From Streptomyces sp. L-9-10 (GTDB lineage Bacteria; Actinomycetota; Actinomycetes; Streptomycetales; Streptomycetaceae), in contig NZ_PHRF01000090.1 in assembly GCF_004151105.1 (NCBI RefSeq), positions 124,001 to 188,000 of the forward strand: a DNA stretch of 64,000 nt, read 5' to 3'. The notes under the pieces are model-generated. The model was not told the origin of the DNA, ran no database searches, and saw nothing but the letters and a program-made list of their open reading frames with translations. Within the stretch, counting starts at the first letter, position 1, and each line of letters begins with the position of its first letter. Position numbers and translations under genes: made by a program. Positions 6,965-15,852 of the stretch are shown in pieces.

Positions 6965-9220
6965 ATGCAGCGGCTATCGGTCGAGACCGACGTCACCGTC
7001 GTCGGGGGAGGTCTCGCGGGCGTCGCGGCGGCCATCGGTGCGGCCCGCACCGGTGCCCGGGTCGCCCTGATCAACAACCGGCCCGTGCTCGGCGGCAACG
7101 CGAGCAGTGAGGTCCGCGTCTGGGTCTGCGGAGCGACCGCGCACGGCGCGCAGAAGTACGCGCGGGAGACAGGCGTCATGGGCGAGCTGTTCCGGGAGAA
7201 CCAGTACCGCAACCCGGAGGGCAACCCGTACCTCTGGGACCAGGTCGTCCTCGACGCGGTTCGCGCCGAGCCGGGGATCCGGCTCCACCTGAACACCGAC
7301 GTACGCGAGGTGGAGGCCGACGGCGTCGAGGACGACCGGACGGTCCGGGCCGTGACGGGGTGGCAGATGGGGTCGGAGCGGATCATCCGCTTCACCTCCC
7401 CGGTGTTCATCGACGCCACCGGGGACGGACTGGTCGGGGCCCAGGCCGGCGCCTGGTACCGCTCCGGCCGTGAGGCCGCCCACGAGTTCGGCGAGGAATG
7501 GGCGCCCGGCCAGGCGGACTCCGAGATGCTCGGCAGCACGATGCTCTTCTACACGAAGGACACGGGGGAGCCCGTCCGCTTCGTACCGCCCTCGATCGCG
7601 AAAGACGTCGCGGCCACCTCCATCGTCCGTAACCGGCCCATCAGCACCACGGCCAACGGCTGCGACTACTGGTGGATCGAGTACGGCGGGCACCTCGACG
7701 CCGCCGCCGACAACGAGGCGATCCGCGACGAACTGTGGGCCGTGGTCTACGGCATCTGGGACCACATCAAGAACTCGGGGGAGTACGACGCGGACACCCT
7801 CACCCTGGAGTGGGTGGGCTCGGTGCCCGGCAAGAGGGAGTACCGGCGCTTTGTCGGCGACCACGTCCTCACACAGCGGGACATCATCGAGCAGACGCGG
7901 TTCCCGGACGCCGTGGGCTTCGGCGGCTGGTCCATAGACCTGCACCCCGCCGGCGGCATGTACGCCGAGGGCGACGGATCCAAGCACCTCTTCTCCGCCG
8001 GCCTTTACCACATCCCCTTCCGCAGCCTGTACTCCCGGAACGTGGGAAACCTCCTCCTGGCCGGCCGCGACATCTCGGCCAGCCATGTGGCGTTCGGCAC
8101 CACACGCGTCATGGCGACCTGCGCGGTCACCGGCGAAGCGGCGGGCGTCGCGGCCGGGCTCTGCGTCCGCGACGGCCTGACCCCCCGGCAGCTGGGCAAC
8201 GACCACATCGACCGGCTCCAGCAGGAACTCCTGCGGCACGACGCCTCGCTGCTCGGTGTCGAGTGGCACCACCCGGCCGACCTCGCCCCATCCGCGCACG
8301 TCACCGCGTCGAGCGAACTGCGCACCCTGCGGGCGGAGCCCCGGCCCGGTGAGCGGACGAGCCGGCAGCCCCTCGACGGCCACGACGTCGGGCTCGTCAT
8401 CCCCGTCGAGCCCGCCATCGAGTCGGTGGATCTCCTCCTCGACGCGTCGGAGGCGACGCCTCTGGAGCTCGAACTGTGGTCGACCGGTGGCGGGGAGAAC
8501 CACATACCGGTGGAGCTGCTCGACCGGGCCTCCGTCCGACTGGTCCCCGGCGAACAGTGGGTCCGGGCCCCGTTCGCCCACCAGGCTCCCCACGGCCGGA
8601 ACGTGGTCCTGCTCCTGCGCCGCAACCCCTCCGCCGCGCTCGTGGTCCTCGACAGACCCGGCCCCTACGGCGTTCTGGGGCTGGTGAGCCGTACGCCCCG
8701 GACCTCCAGCGAGCGTCCGCAGTCCAATGCGTGGTCCGCCGAGGAACTGCGCCGCCGCTGCCCGGTGATGGTGGTGCGCGGCGACAGCGGTGCCCACAGC
8801 GCCGACCAGGTGACGGGCCCGTTGCAACGCCCCTACGACGGTCCGCGCATGTGGTCGTCGGAATCCCTCGGCAAGGACCCCGAGCCCTGGATCCGGCTCG
8901 ACTGGACGGAGCCCCGCACCCTGGGATGCGTCGATGTCGTCTTCAACGACGACGTCGACCTGGATCTCATCAACCTGCACCATCACCGCACACCGTTCCC
9001 GGTTGTCCCGGAACTCGTACGGGACTACGGCATCGAGGCCCTCGTGGACGGTGAGTGGCACACCGTCGTGTCGGTGCGGGAAAACCGCGAGCGGCGCAGG
9101 TCGCACCCGCTGGAGGCGCCCGTCGCCGCCACGGCCGTGCGGCTGACCGTGGGCGCGACCAATGGATCCGAGTGGGCCACCGTCGTGGCGCTGCGGGTGT
9201 TCGAGGCGAAGGAGAACTGA
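6965..9220 (+). CDS. FAD-dependent oxidoreductase of the FAD_oxidored type with C-terminal extra domain
   Basis: This 751-residue protein opens with a dinucleotide-binding motif (VVGGGLAGVAAAIGAARTG, residues 11-29), followed by the family stretches GGNASSEVRVWVCGA and, near residue 360, LLLAGRDISASHVAFGTTRVMATC, which closes the FAD domain. Residues after about 420 form a beta-rich C-terminal region. Related proteins are found beside glycoside hydrolases in polysaccharide-utilisation loci, but their substrate is generally unknown. The gene lies between two beta-galactosidase genes, with a 3-nt gap to the GH42 gene, so the two are co-transcribed. Oxidation of a sugar or uronate intermediate is a guess. 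Confidence 0.85.
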   Translation: MQRLSVETDVTVVGGGLAGVAAAIGAARTGARVALINNRPVLGGNASSEVRVWVCGATAHGAQKYARETGVMGELFRENQYRNPEGNPYLWDQVVLDAVRAEPGIRLHLNTDVREVEADGVEDDRTVRAVTGWQMGSERIIRFTSPVFIDATGDGLVGAQAGAWYRSGREAAHEFGEEWAPGQADSEMLGSTMLFYTKDTGEPVRFVPPSIAKDVAATSIVRNRPISTTANGCDYWWIEYGGHLDAAADNEAIRDELWAVVYGIWDHIKNSGEYDADTLTLEWVGSVPGKREYRRFVGDHVLTQRDIIEQTRFPDAVGFGGWSIDLHPAGGMYAEGDGSKHLFSAGLYHIPFRSLYSRNVGNLLLAGRDISASHVAFGTTRVMATCAVTGEAAGVAAGLCVRDGLTPRQLGNDHIDRLQQELLRHDASLLGVEWHHPADLAPSAHVTASSELRTLRAEPRPGERTSRQPLDGHDVGLVIPVEPAIESVDLLLDASEATPLELELWSTGGGENHIPVELLDRASVRLVPGEQWVRAPFAHQAPHGRNVVLLLRRNPSAALVVLDRPGPYGVLGLVSRTPRTSSERPQSNAWSAEELRRRCPVMVVRGDSGAHSADQVTGPLQRPYDGPRMWSSESLGKDPEPWIRLDWTEPRTLGCVDVVFNDDVDLDLINLHHHRTPFPVVPELVRDYGIEALVDGEWHTVVSVRENRERRRSHPLEAPVAATAVRLTVGATNGSEWATVVALRVFEAKEN

Positions 9221-9223
9221 CGC

Positions 9224-11263
9224 GTGTCCAAGAACCCACTCACACCGGAACACGCCAGGCCCGTTCCGCCCGCCCTCGCCTTCGGCGGGGACTACAACCC
9301 CGAGCAGTGGCCCGAGCCCGTCTGGCGGGAAGACGTACGCCTGATGCGGGAGGCCGGCGTCAACCTGGTCACCGTGGGTGTCTTCTCCTGGGCCCTGCTG
9401 GAACCGGAGCCGGGCCGGTACGACTTCGGCTGGCTCGACCGCGTTCTCGGCCTGCTGCACGAGCACGGCGTCCGCGCCGACCTCGCCACCCCCACGGTGG
9501 TCCCGCCCGCCTGGTTCTACCGCGCCCACCCCGACGCCCTGCCCGTCACACGCGAGGGCGTCCGCTACGCCTTCGGCTCGCGCGGCGCCATCTGCCACAG
9601 CAGCCCCGCCTACCGGGAGGCCGCCGCCCGCATCACCACCGAAGTGGCCCGGCGCTACGCCGGGCACCCCGCGCTCGCGATGTGGCACGTCCACAACGAG
9701 TACGGCGCTCCGCTGAGCGCCTGCTACTGCGAGCACTGCGCCGTGCGCTTCCGCCGGTGGCTCGCCGCCCGCCACGGAACGGTCGACGGCGTCAACGAGG
9801 CCTGGGGCACTGCCTTCTGGGGCCAGCACTACACCTCGTTCGAGCAGATCGACCCGCCTCGGCTGACACCGGCGGTGTGCAATCCGGCCCAGCAACTGGA
9901 CTACCGGCGGTTCGCCGACGCCACCATGCGCGAGAACTTCGTGGCGGAGCGGGACATCCTGCACCGCCTGTCGCCCGGTGTGCCGGTCACCACCAACTTC
10001 ATGACCGCCCTCAGCCAGTGCGACTCCGTCGACTACTGGGCCTGGGGCCGCGAGGTCGACCTCGTCACCAACGACCACTACCTGATGACCGACGGCCGCC
10101 GTACCCATGTCAACCTCGCGATGGCGGCCGACCTCACCCGCTCGGTCGCCGGCGGCGCCCCCTGGCTGCTCCTGGAACACTCGACCTCGGGTGTCAACTG
10201 GCAGCGGCGCAACCCCGCCAAGGCTCCGGGCGAGATGGCCCGCAACTCGCTCGCCCACGTGGCCCGCGGCTCCGAGGGCGCGATGTTCTTCCAGTGGCGC
10301 CAGTCCCGGCGCGGCGCCGAGAAGTTCCACTCCGCGATGGTGCCGCACGGCGGCACCGACACCCGGGTCTGGCGCGAAGTGGTCCGGCTGGGCGCCGACA
10401 TGAGAGCGCTGGCCTGCCTCCAGGGCACACGGACCGTACCGGACGTCGCCATGGTGTGGGACTGGCACTCCTGGTGGGCGCAGCGGTCGGAGGGGCAGCC
10501 GAGTGTCGACCACGATCCCCGCGAACGCGCCGACAGTTTCTACGAGGCGCTCTACGACCGGCATCTGACGGTTGACTTCGCCCACCCGGAAGCGGACCTG
10601 TCGTCCTATCCGCTCGTCGTCGTCCCCGCGCTGTACCTCGCGACGGCGGGCGCCGGAGACAACCTGCGCCGGTACGTCGAGAACGGCGGGACGCTCGTCG
10701 TGTCCTATTTCTCGGGCATCGTCGACGAGCACGACGCCGTTCACCCGGGCCCCTGCCCGGGAGCGCTGCGTGATGTGCTCGGGCTCACCGTCGAGGAGTG
10801 GTCACCGCTGCTCCCCGGCGCCACCGTCCGGGTCACGGGTCCTGACGGGACATCGGCCGACGCGGACGTGTGGTCCGAGTTCGTGGTCCCGGACGGGGCC
10901 GAGACGGTGTGGAGCTACGCCGACGGCCCGGCGGCGGGCGGCCCGGCCGTCACCCGCCACCGCCACGGCGCGGGCACCGCGTGGTACGTGTCCACGCGCC
11001 TGAGCCCCGCGGGGCTGGCCACGGTACTGCGGGCGGCGTGCGACGACGCCGGCCTCACGGACCGCGGCGCACTGCCCCGTGACATGGAGGTGGTACGGCG
11101 CTCCGGCGACAGTGGGGACTACCTGTTCCTCATCAACCACTCGGCACAGCCGGCCCGGGTCCCGGTGCCGGACTCCGGCACCGAGCTGTTGAGCGGCGAG
11201 CGCGTCGGCGGTCGGCTCACCGTTCCACCCGGCTCGGTCAGGGTCGTCCGTCAGGGCGGCTGA
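9224..11263 (+). CDS. GH42 beta-galactosidase
   Basis: This 679-residue enzyme starts at GTG 9224 behind AAGGAG. The TIM barrel begins with GGDYNPEQWPEPVW. The acid/base is Glu159 in HNEYG and the nucleophile Glu318 in LLLEHSTS, and a cysteine cluster (CYCEHC, about residues 166-171) matches the structural zinc site of GH42. A trimerisation-type domain and a small beta domain follow. There is no signal peptide. GH42 enzymes cleave beta-galactosides and often accept beta-1,6- or beta-1,4-galacto-oligosaccharides, which fits with the GH30 galactanase downstream. It converges on the LuxR-type gene with 12 bp between them. Confidence 0.94.
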   Translation: MSKNPLTPEHARPVPPALAFGGDYNPEQWPEPVWREDVRLMREAGVNLVTVGVFSWALLEPEPGRYDFGWLDRVLGLLHEHGVRADLATPTVVPPAWFYRAHPDALPVTREGVRYAFGSRGAICHSSPAYREAAARITTEVARRYAGHPALAMWHVHNEYGAPLSACYCEHCAVRFRRWLAARHGTVDGVNEAWGTAFWGQHYTSFEQIDPPRLTPAVCNPAQQLDYRRFADATMRENFVAERDILHRLSPGVPVTTNFMTALSQCDSVDYWAWGREVDLVTNDHYLMTDGRRTHVNLAMAADLTRSVAGGAPWLLLEHSTSGVNWQRRNPAKAPGEMARNSLAHVARGSEGAMFFQWRQSRRGAEKFHSAMVPHGGTDTRVWREVVRLGADMRALACLQGTRTVPDVAMVWDWHSWWAQRSEGQPSVDHDPRERADSFYEALYDRHLTVDFAHPEADLSSYPLVVVPALYLATAGAGDNLRRYVENGGTLVVSYFSGIVDEHDAVHPGPCPGALRDVLGLTVEEWSPLLPGATVRVTGPDGTSADADVWSEFVVPDGAETVWSYADGPAAGGPAVTRHRHGAGTAWYVSTRLSPAGLATVLRAACDDAGLTDRGALPRDMEVVRRSGDSGDYLFLINHSAQPARVPVPDSGTELLSGERVGGRLTVPPGSVRVVRQGG

Positions 11264-11275
11264 CGGTCGCGTCGC

Positions 11276-14023
11276 TCATCCCGGGCGGGACTGCATCAGG
11301 TCGCGGAGCCGCCGCCTGCCCTTGATGCCGTTCCTCGTGTAGATGTTGCCCAGGTGGTACTCGACCGTCTTGACACTGAGGTACAGCCGCGCGGCGATCT
11401 CACGGTTCGTCCAGCCGCGGGCGACCAGGTCGGCGACGTCCCGTTCCCGGTCCGACAGTGTGTCGCAGAAGTACGTGCCGTCCGCCGCCCGCGCCGACGA
11501 GACATCGAGGCTGTCCAGCAGGGTGCGGCAGCGCTGCCGGGACGGCTCCGCGCCCAGCCGGGCGAACACCCGCTCGGCGGCGCTCAGGTGGTCGCGGGCC
11601 TGCTCGGGGTCACCGGCCGCCAGCAGCACGACGCCCAGGTCCTCCTCCGCGAAGGCCTTGTGCACCACGGGATCTCCGCCGTCCGGAGCCACGGCCAGTA
11701 CCTCCCCGTAGGCACGGGCGGCGGCCTCCGGGTCCCCGTCGGCGGCGGCGATGGCGCCCCGGAGCCAGTGGACCACGACCGGGAGGAGCGCGCCGTGGGG
11801 CTCCGCCGCCTCCAGGCCGCGCAGGACCGAACGCGCCCGGTCGGTCGCGCCCGTGCGGGCGTACGCCACCCCGAGCAGGGGCATGTGCCGGACGGCGTAG
11901 AGACGTGAGCGGCTCTCGTTGACGGGCATGTCCACCACGGGGCCGATGAGCGCGACCACCTCCTCGTAGTCACCCGCGGCGAACTCCACCACCGCCCGGG
12001 TGGCGGCGAGATGGAAGTGCGGCCTCGCGAAGTCCGCCGAGGACTCCAGCGCCAGCGCTTCCCGCAGTGCGGCCCTGGCATCGTCGAACCGGCCGCTGAA
12101 GGCGTGCAGGACGGCGATGAAACAGTTGAGGGCGAAGAAGTCGGCCGGGCGTCCCGAGGTGTGCGCGATGTCCAGGGCGACGGAGAGGTTGCGCCGCGCC
12201 TCGTGCCACTCGCCGAGCATGAAGTGACACCAGATGCTGTGGGTCAACGCGGACACACTGCTGATTCTCGACACTCCCAGGCTGCGTCGCCGGGCCGCCG
12301 CCGTGAGATCGCCGACCGCACCGGTCAGGTCGCCCGACAGACCGCGGAACGTCCCGCGGTGGATGAGGGCGTCGGTGCGGGTGGCCGGTACGCGGGAGGG
12401 CACCAACGGCAGATGACCGACGTGCCGCAGACCCCGGGCGGGGCCGCCGATGAGCGCGTGTCCGTACGCGAGGTTGGCCTGGGCCAAGCCCCGTACCGCC
12501 TCGTCCGGGGTGTGCCACAGCGCGTACTCCGCGGTCCGCAGCGACTGCTGTCCCAGCCCCAGGAAACCTTCCGCGACACCCAGTTCGGACGCGGCACAGG
12601 CCGCGTCGGCCAGGTCTCCGCGCGCCGCGAAGGCGTCGAGGGCGCGGCGCAGGTACGAGCAGGCGCGGGAATCCTTGCCCTTCGCGAGGCTGAGCAGGCC
12701 CAGGGCCTCGTCCCGCTGCGGCCCCGCGGCGGACCGGAGCAGCGCCTCCTCATGGCGCAGCGCCGTCCGGTACTGGCCGCCGGTGACCTGGAGCCGCACG
12801 GCCGCGACCAGATCGTCCTGCCGGCGCTCGCCGTCCGGGTCGATCTCGGACGAGGCGAGCAGGTATTCGGCGGCGAGCGCCGCATGCCCGGTCTGTGCCT
12901 CGCACAGCGCCGCGTCGCGCAACTCCGCTGCCAGGGCGGCGTCGTAGGTCTCCGCCGCCGCCACCTGATGGCGCCAGCGGACCGGCGGCTCCAGCAGCGC
13001 GGCGACCCGCAGATGCATACGGTTGCGCTCCGGCCGGGCGAGGGCCACGTACAGCGCGTCCCGCTGTCCGGCGTGGACGAGCCGGAGCGTCGGTACGCCG
13101 TCCGGCACCCACACCGCGGCGTGCTGTTCCACCAGGGCCTCGGCGTCGGCACCGACGCGGTCCGAGCCGAGCAGCTGGCTGAGCAGCGGGACGCTGGCCG
13201 GAGCGTCGAGGACGGCGAGCATGTTGAGGATCGCCAGACCCGCGGGAGGGAAGGTACGGGACCACGCGCCGACCGCTTCGCTCAGCGACGCGGGCACGCG
13301 GATCGTGGCCGGGTCCTCGGGCAGGTTCCCGCCGAAGGCTCCGAGAGCGGCCTCCAGGAACAGCGGATTGCCGTGGCTCCACACGGCGAGGCTCCGCAGT
13401 CTCGCCCCGGCGTGCGGCCGTGAGGTCCGGTCCTCGACGAAGTCCCGCGTCTCGGACGGACCGAATCCCGTGAGTTCGATGTGGTCCGATTCCGACAGCA
13501 GGTCCGCCATGCCCATGTCCCGCACCGTCCTGGCGGCGTGCTGGGTGCAGATGACGGTCAGCACGCGCTCCGCGCCTTGGCGCAGCAGGGCGAAACCGAT
13601 CGCCTGCAAGGATTCCGGATCGATCCTGTGGGCGTCGTCCAGTACGAAGAGCACCGGGCCGGTCTCCTGCGACGAGCCGAGCAGATCGATGACCGCTCCG
13701 CCCATGCTGAGAACCGAAGGCTGGGTACGGGAAGGGTCGTACCGACGCCGTGCCGAGGGCTCCGCGCCGCCGTCGGCGAGGAGCCCGGTGACCGTGAAGA
13801 AGGGGAGACCCGTCTTCGGTGGAGCGTCCGACGCCCGGACGACCGTGAGTTCCTCGCCGGCTTCTTCCGCGAAGCGGTCGACGAGCGCCGTCTTTCCCAT
13901 GCCTGCCATCCCCGAGACGACGACGATCCGGGGACTTTCCCGTACGGCGTCCCGGGCCGCCTGCCGCAGGATCCTCAATTCATCGGCGCGTCCGATGAAC
14001 CGATGACCGGGAGACTCTTTCAT
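11276..14023 (-). CDS. Large ATP-binding LuxR-family regulator (LAL/MalT-like)
   Basis: This protein of about 915 residues has an N-terminal AAA-type ATPase with Walker A GMAGMGKT (38-45) and Walker B LFVLDDAH. A long helical, TPR-like middle follows, and a C-terminal LuxR/GerE HTH ends it (LSDRERDVADLVARGWTNRE then VKTVEYHLGNIY). The family acts as ligand- and ATP-dependent activators; MalT is the model. ATG 14023 was chosen because GAGAGG is well spaced before it; GTG 14029 is the alternative. Its place between GH42 and the GH30 galactanase makes it a candidate activator of the locus (inference). Confidence 0.9.
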   Translation of the reverse strand: MKESPGHRFIGRADELRILRQAARDAVRESPRIVVVSGMAGMGKTALVDRFAEEAGEELTVVRASDAPPKTGLPFFTVTGLLADGGAEPSARRRYDPSRTQPSVLSMGGAVIDLLGSSQETGPVLFVLDDAHRIDPESLQAIGFALLRQGAERVLTVICTQHAARTVRDMGMADLLSESDHIELTGFGPSETRDFVEDRTSRPHAGARLRSLAVWSHGNPLFLEAALGAFGGNLPEDPATIRVPASLSEAVGAWSRTFPPAGLAILNMLAVLDAPASVPLLSQLLGSDRVGADAEALVEQHAAVWVPDGVPTLRLVHAGQRDALYVALARPERNRMHLRVAALLEPPVRWRHQVAAAETYDAALAAELRDAALCEAQTGHAALAAEYLLASSEIDPDGERRQDDLVAAVRLQVTGGQYRTALRHEEALLRSAAGPQRDEALGLLSLAKGKDSRACSYLRRALDAFAARGDLADAACAASELGVAEGFLGLGQQSLRTAEYALWHTPDEAVRGLAQANLAYGHALIGGPARGLRHVGHLPLVPSRVPATRTDALIHRGTFRGLSGDLTGAVGDLTAAARRRSLGVSRISSVSALTHSIWCHFMLGEWHEARRNLSVALDIAHTSGRPADFFALNCFIAVLHAFSGRFDDARAALREALALESSADFARPHFHLAATRAVVEFAAGDYEEVVALIGPVVDMPVNESRSRLYAVRHMPLLGVAYARTGATDRARSVLRGLEAAEPHGALLPVVVHWLRGAIAAADGDPEAAARAYGEVLAVAPDGGDPVVHKAFAEEDLGVVLLAAGDPEQARDHLSAAERVFARLGAEPSRQRCRTLLDSLDVSSARAADGTYFCDTLSDRERDVADLVARGWTNREIAARLYLSVKTVEYHLGNIYTRNGIKGRRRLRDLMQSRPG

Positions 14024-14120
14024 GCGCACCTCTCGATGCCGTCGTGGCTCACACGGCTCGGCAGTGTGCGTTCCAGTCTACTGATTCCGGTGTGTCACCC
14101 GCGGAGGCGGAACGGGTGTC

Positions 14121-15584
14121 CTACGCGATGACGCCCTCCACCTCCAGCGTCTGCAGACACTTCCCCGAGATCGGAATGGTCAGCGTCTTGCCGCTCAGGG
14201 TCGCCGAACGGGCGGTGTAGGCGTCACCGGCACCCGTGTTCCACCGGGGCACCAGGCCGTCCGCGCCCCCCGTCACCGTCGTGAAGCGGGAGAGGTCGAA
14301 GGTGAGGTTCTGGCGCGCGTCGGAGGTGTTGGCGACGACGATGACCAGCTTGTTCGCCTTCTCGTCCAGGGCGGCGGCCGCGTAGTTCACGCCGGTGTGG
14401 AGGATCCTCATACCCGGGCGGATGTGCCGGCTGAACTGCGCCATCAGGTAGTACTTGTTCTTGACGGCTCCCGGTGTCTTCGTGTCCGGGTCGTACGCGA
14501 TCATCCCCCAGTTCGGGTTCGGATCCATTACCTGCCAGTAAATCCAGGCGGTGGGGTGGAGCGCGTGGAGGTCGCTCAGCAGGGAGAGGGCCATCGAGAA
14601 GCCCTGGCCGTCGCCGTTGCCCGTCTCGGAGTTCCACAGGCTCTTGCCGGACGTGGTGACGACGTCTTCGTGGAGCAGGTCCCGGGGGCCGCCTCCCTGC
14701 TCGTAACCGTGCACGTTCACGCGGTCCACCAGGGCCTTCGTGGACGGGGTGAAGGCGGCCCAGGTCGCACGGGCGTGGCTGACGCTCGTCTCGTCCGATG
14801 CCGCGATCTTCGTCGCCGTCAGACCGCGCCGGTCCAGTTCGCTTCTGAGGAGGGGCAGCACGTCCGCCTGCACCGCCCGGTCCATGTGGCAGCCTTCCTG
14901 AATCCCCTTGTCCCACCAGTAGCTGGTGCTCGGCTCGTTGAAGGGCTCCACGGACACGAAGTCAACGCCCCAGTTCTGCTTGGCGTACAGCGCCACGGAG
15001 GCCAGATGGGAGGCGTGCTGGCGGTAGTTCCAGGGCGTGAGGTTATTGCCCCGGTCGGCCGCTCCCGACGGGTTGTGGTTCTTGCACATCCACCACATGG
15101 GGGAGTTGGCGAACAGTTCGCTCATCGCCCCGCGTTGTGTCGCCTTGATCAGCATGGCCCGCTGGCTGGGGTCGGCCGACCAGTTCCAGGCCGAGGAGGC
15201 CGGGTCCTCGTTCCTCCAGTCCTGCCAGTAGCCCTCGATCTGCTTGAAGTCCGGGATGTTGGGGGAGGCGGCCATCCTGGTGCCGTCCACGTCGTTCCAG
15301 CCGCACGCGCCGAGGTTGTAGCGGGCGATGTTCAGGCCCAGGCCGGGGCGGGACGTGCCGTCGTAGGTGACCCACTTGGTGGTGAAGAAGAGGTCGGCCA
15401 AGTCGTCGCGGTCGCCGAAGAGCTTCGCCCACCAGGCCAGAGACGTTCCCCAGCCCTCCCAGATGCCGTAGTCCGTCGACGGGTCGACGGGGATCGTCAC
15501 GTCGGCGTGTGCCGTGCCCGTCGCCAGGGCACTGCCGAGGAGGCCGGCCCCCGTGGCGGCCAGGAGAGTTCGTCGTCGCATCAT
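14121..15584 (-). CDS. Secreted GH30 endo-beta-1,6-galactanase
   Basis: This 487-residue enzyme has a Tat-like signal peptide (RRRTLL start, cleavage after THA near residue 27). The GH30 barrel starts with YGIWEGWGTSLAWWAK. The acid/base is Glu217 in VEPFNEP and the nucleophile Glu320 in LWNSETGNG. A C-terminal beta-sandwich closes the protein. The sequence matches the subfamily of bacterial and fungal endo-beta-1,6-galactanases that degrade arabinogalactan-protein side chains. ATG 15584 has a CGGAG ribosome site. As the only clearly extracellular galactanase here, it would generate the oligosaccharides taken up by the importer at 277-3554. Confidence 0.9.
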   Translation of the reverse strand: MMRRRTLLAATGAGLLGSALATGTAHADVTIPVDPSTDYGIWEGWGTSLAWWAKLFGDRDDLADLFFTTKWVTYDGTSRPGLGLNIARYNLGACGWNDVDGTRMAASPNIPDFKQIEGYWQDWRNEDPASSAWNWSADPSQRAMLIKATQRGAMSELFANSPMWWMCKNHNPSGAADRGNNLTPWNYRQHASHLASVALYAKQNWGVDFVSVEPFNEPSTSYWWDKGIQEGCHMDRAVQADVLPLLRSELDRRGLTATKIAASDETSVSHARATWAAFTPSTKALVDRVNVHGYEQGGGPRDLLHEDVVTTSGKSLWNSETGNGDGQGFSMALSLLSDLHALHPTAWIYWQVMDPNPNWGMIAYDPDTKTPGAVKNKYYLMAQFSRHIRPGMRILHTGVNYAAAALDEKANKLVIVVANTSDARQNLTFDLSRFTTVTGGADGLVPRWNTGAGDAYTARSATLSGKTLTIPISGKCLQTLEVEGVIA

Positions 15585-15678
15585 GAGGTGTCTCCGCTCG
15601 ATCGATCGCGGGTGGTTGAAAGGGCGTCGCTGCCGTCCGTTCCGGCGCGACCTGCCGAACCAACAACACACACTGCAA

Positions 15679-15710
15679 CACCGAGGGCCTCGCCGTCGAG
15701 GCCCTCGGTG
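15679..15710 (-). terminator. Strong hairpin (14-bp perfect stem, 4-nt loop)
   Basis: CACCGAGGGCCTCG (15679-15692) and CGAGGCCCTCGGTG (15697-15710) pair perfectly around CCGT. It lies 140 nt past the stop of the PI-PLC gene and 94 nt before the GH30 start, so it should stop transcription from the PI-PLC unit. No U-tract follows, as is usual in Streptomyces. Confidence 0.75.
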
Positions 15711-15808
15711 CGATCCGTCGGCGTGAGAGGGGCGGGGAGGCCCTCCGAACGCCTCCGGACGTTCAGCCCCTGTCCGGCCGATCCGCGAAGACCGGCCGTT
15801 CAGGATCC

Positions 15809-15852
15809 AGGTGTGTTGACCCGCGTCAACAACCCCGTGGGTCAATACACCT
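15809..15852 (-). terminator. Hairpin overlapping the PI-PLC stop codon
   Basis: AGGTGTGTTGACCC (15809-15822) pairs with GGGTCAATACACCT (15839-15852), with one mismatch around a 16-nt loop. The second arm overlaps the last bases of the PI-PLC stop codon. Inside lies an alternative perfect palindrome, TGTTGAC-CCGC-GTCAACA. It may act as a terminator with the 15679 hairpin, or the inner palindrome may be an operator. Confidence 0.5.

Noticed and set aside
6974..10744. Very long open frame (over 1,200 codons) on the minus strand
   Set aside because: It is antisense to the FAD oxidoreductase and GH42 genes, whose motifs are unmistakable. Its composition is the Val/Arg/Gly/Asp-rich shadow typical of GC-rich DNA, with no family motif.
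12011..13423. Plus-strand frame of 470 codons over the LuxR-type regulator
   Set aside because: Low-complexity antisense reading; the minus strand has Walker and HTH motifs in order.
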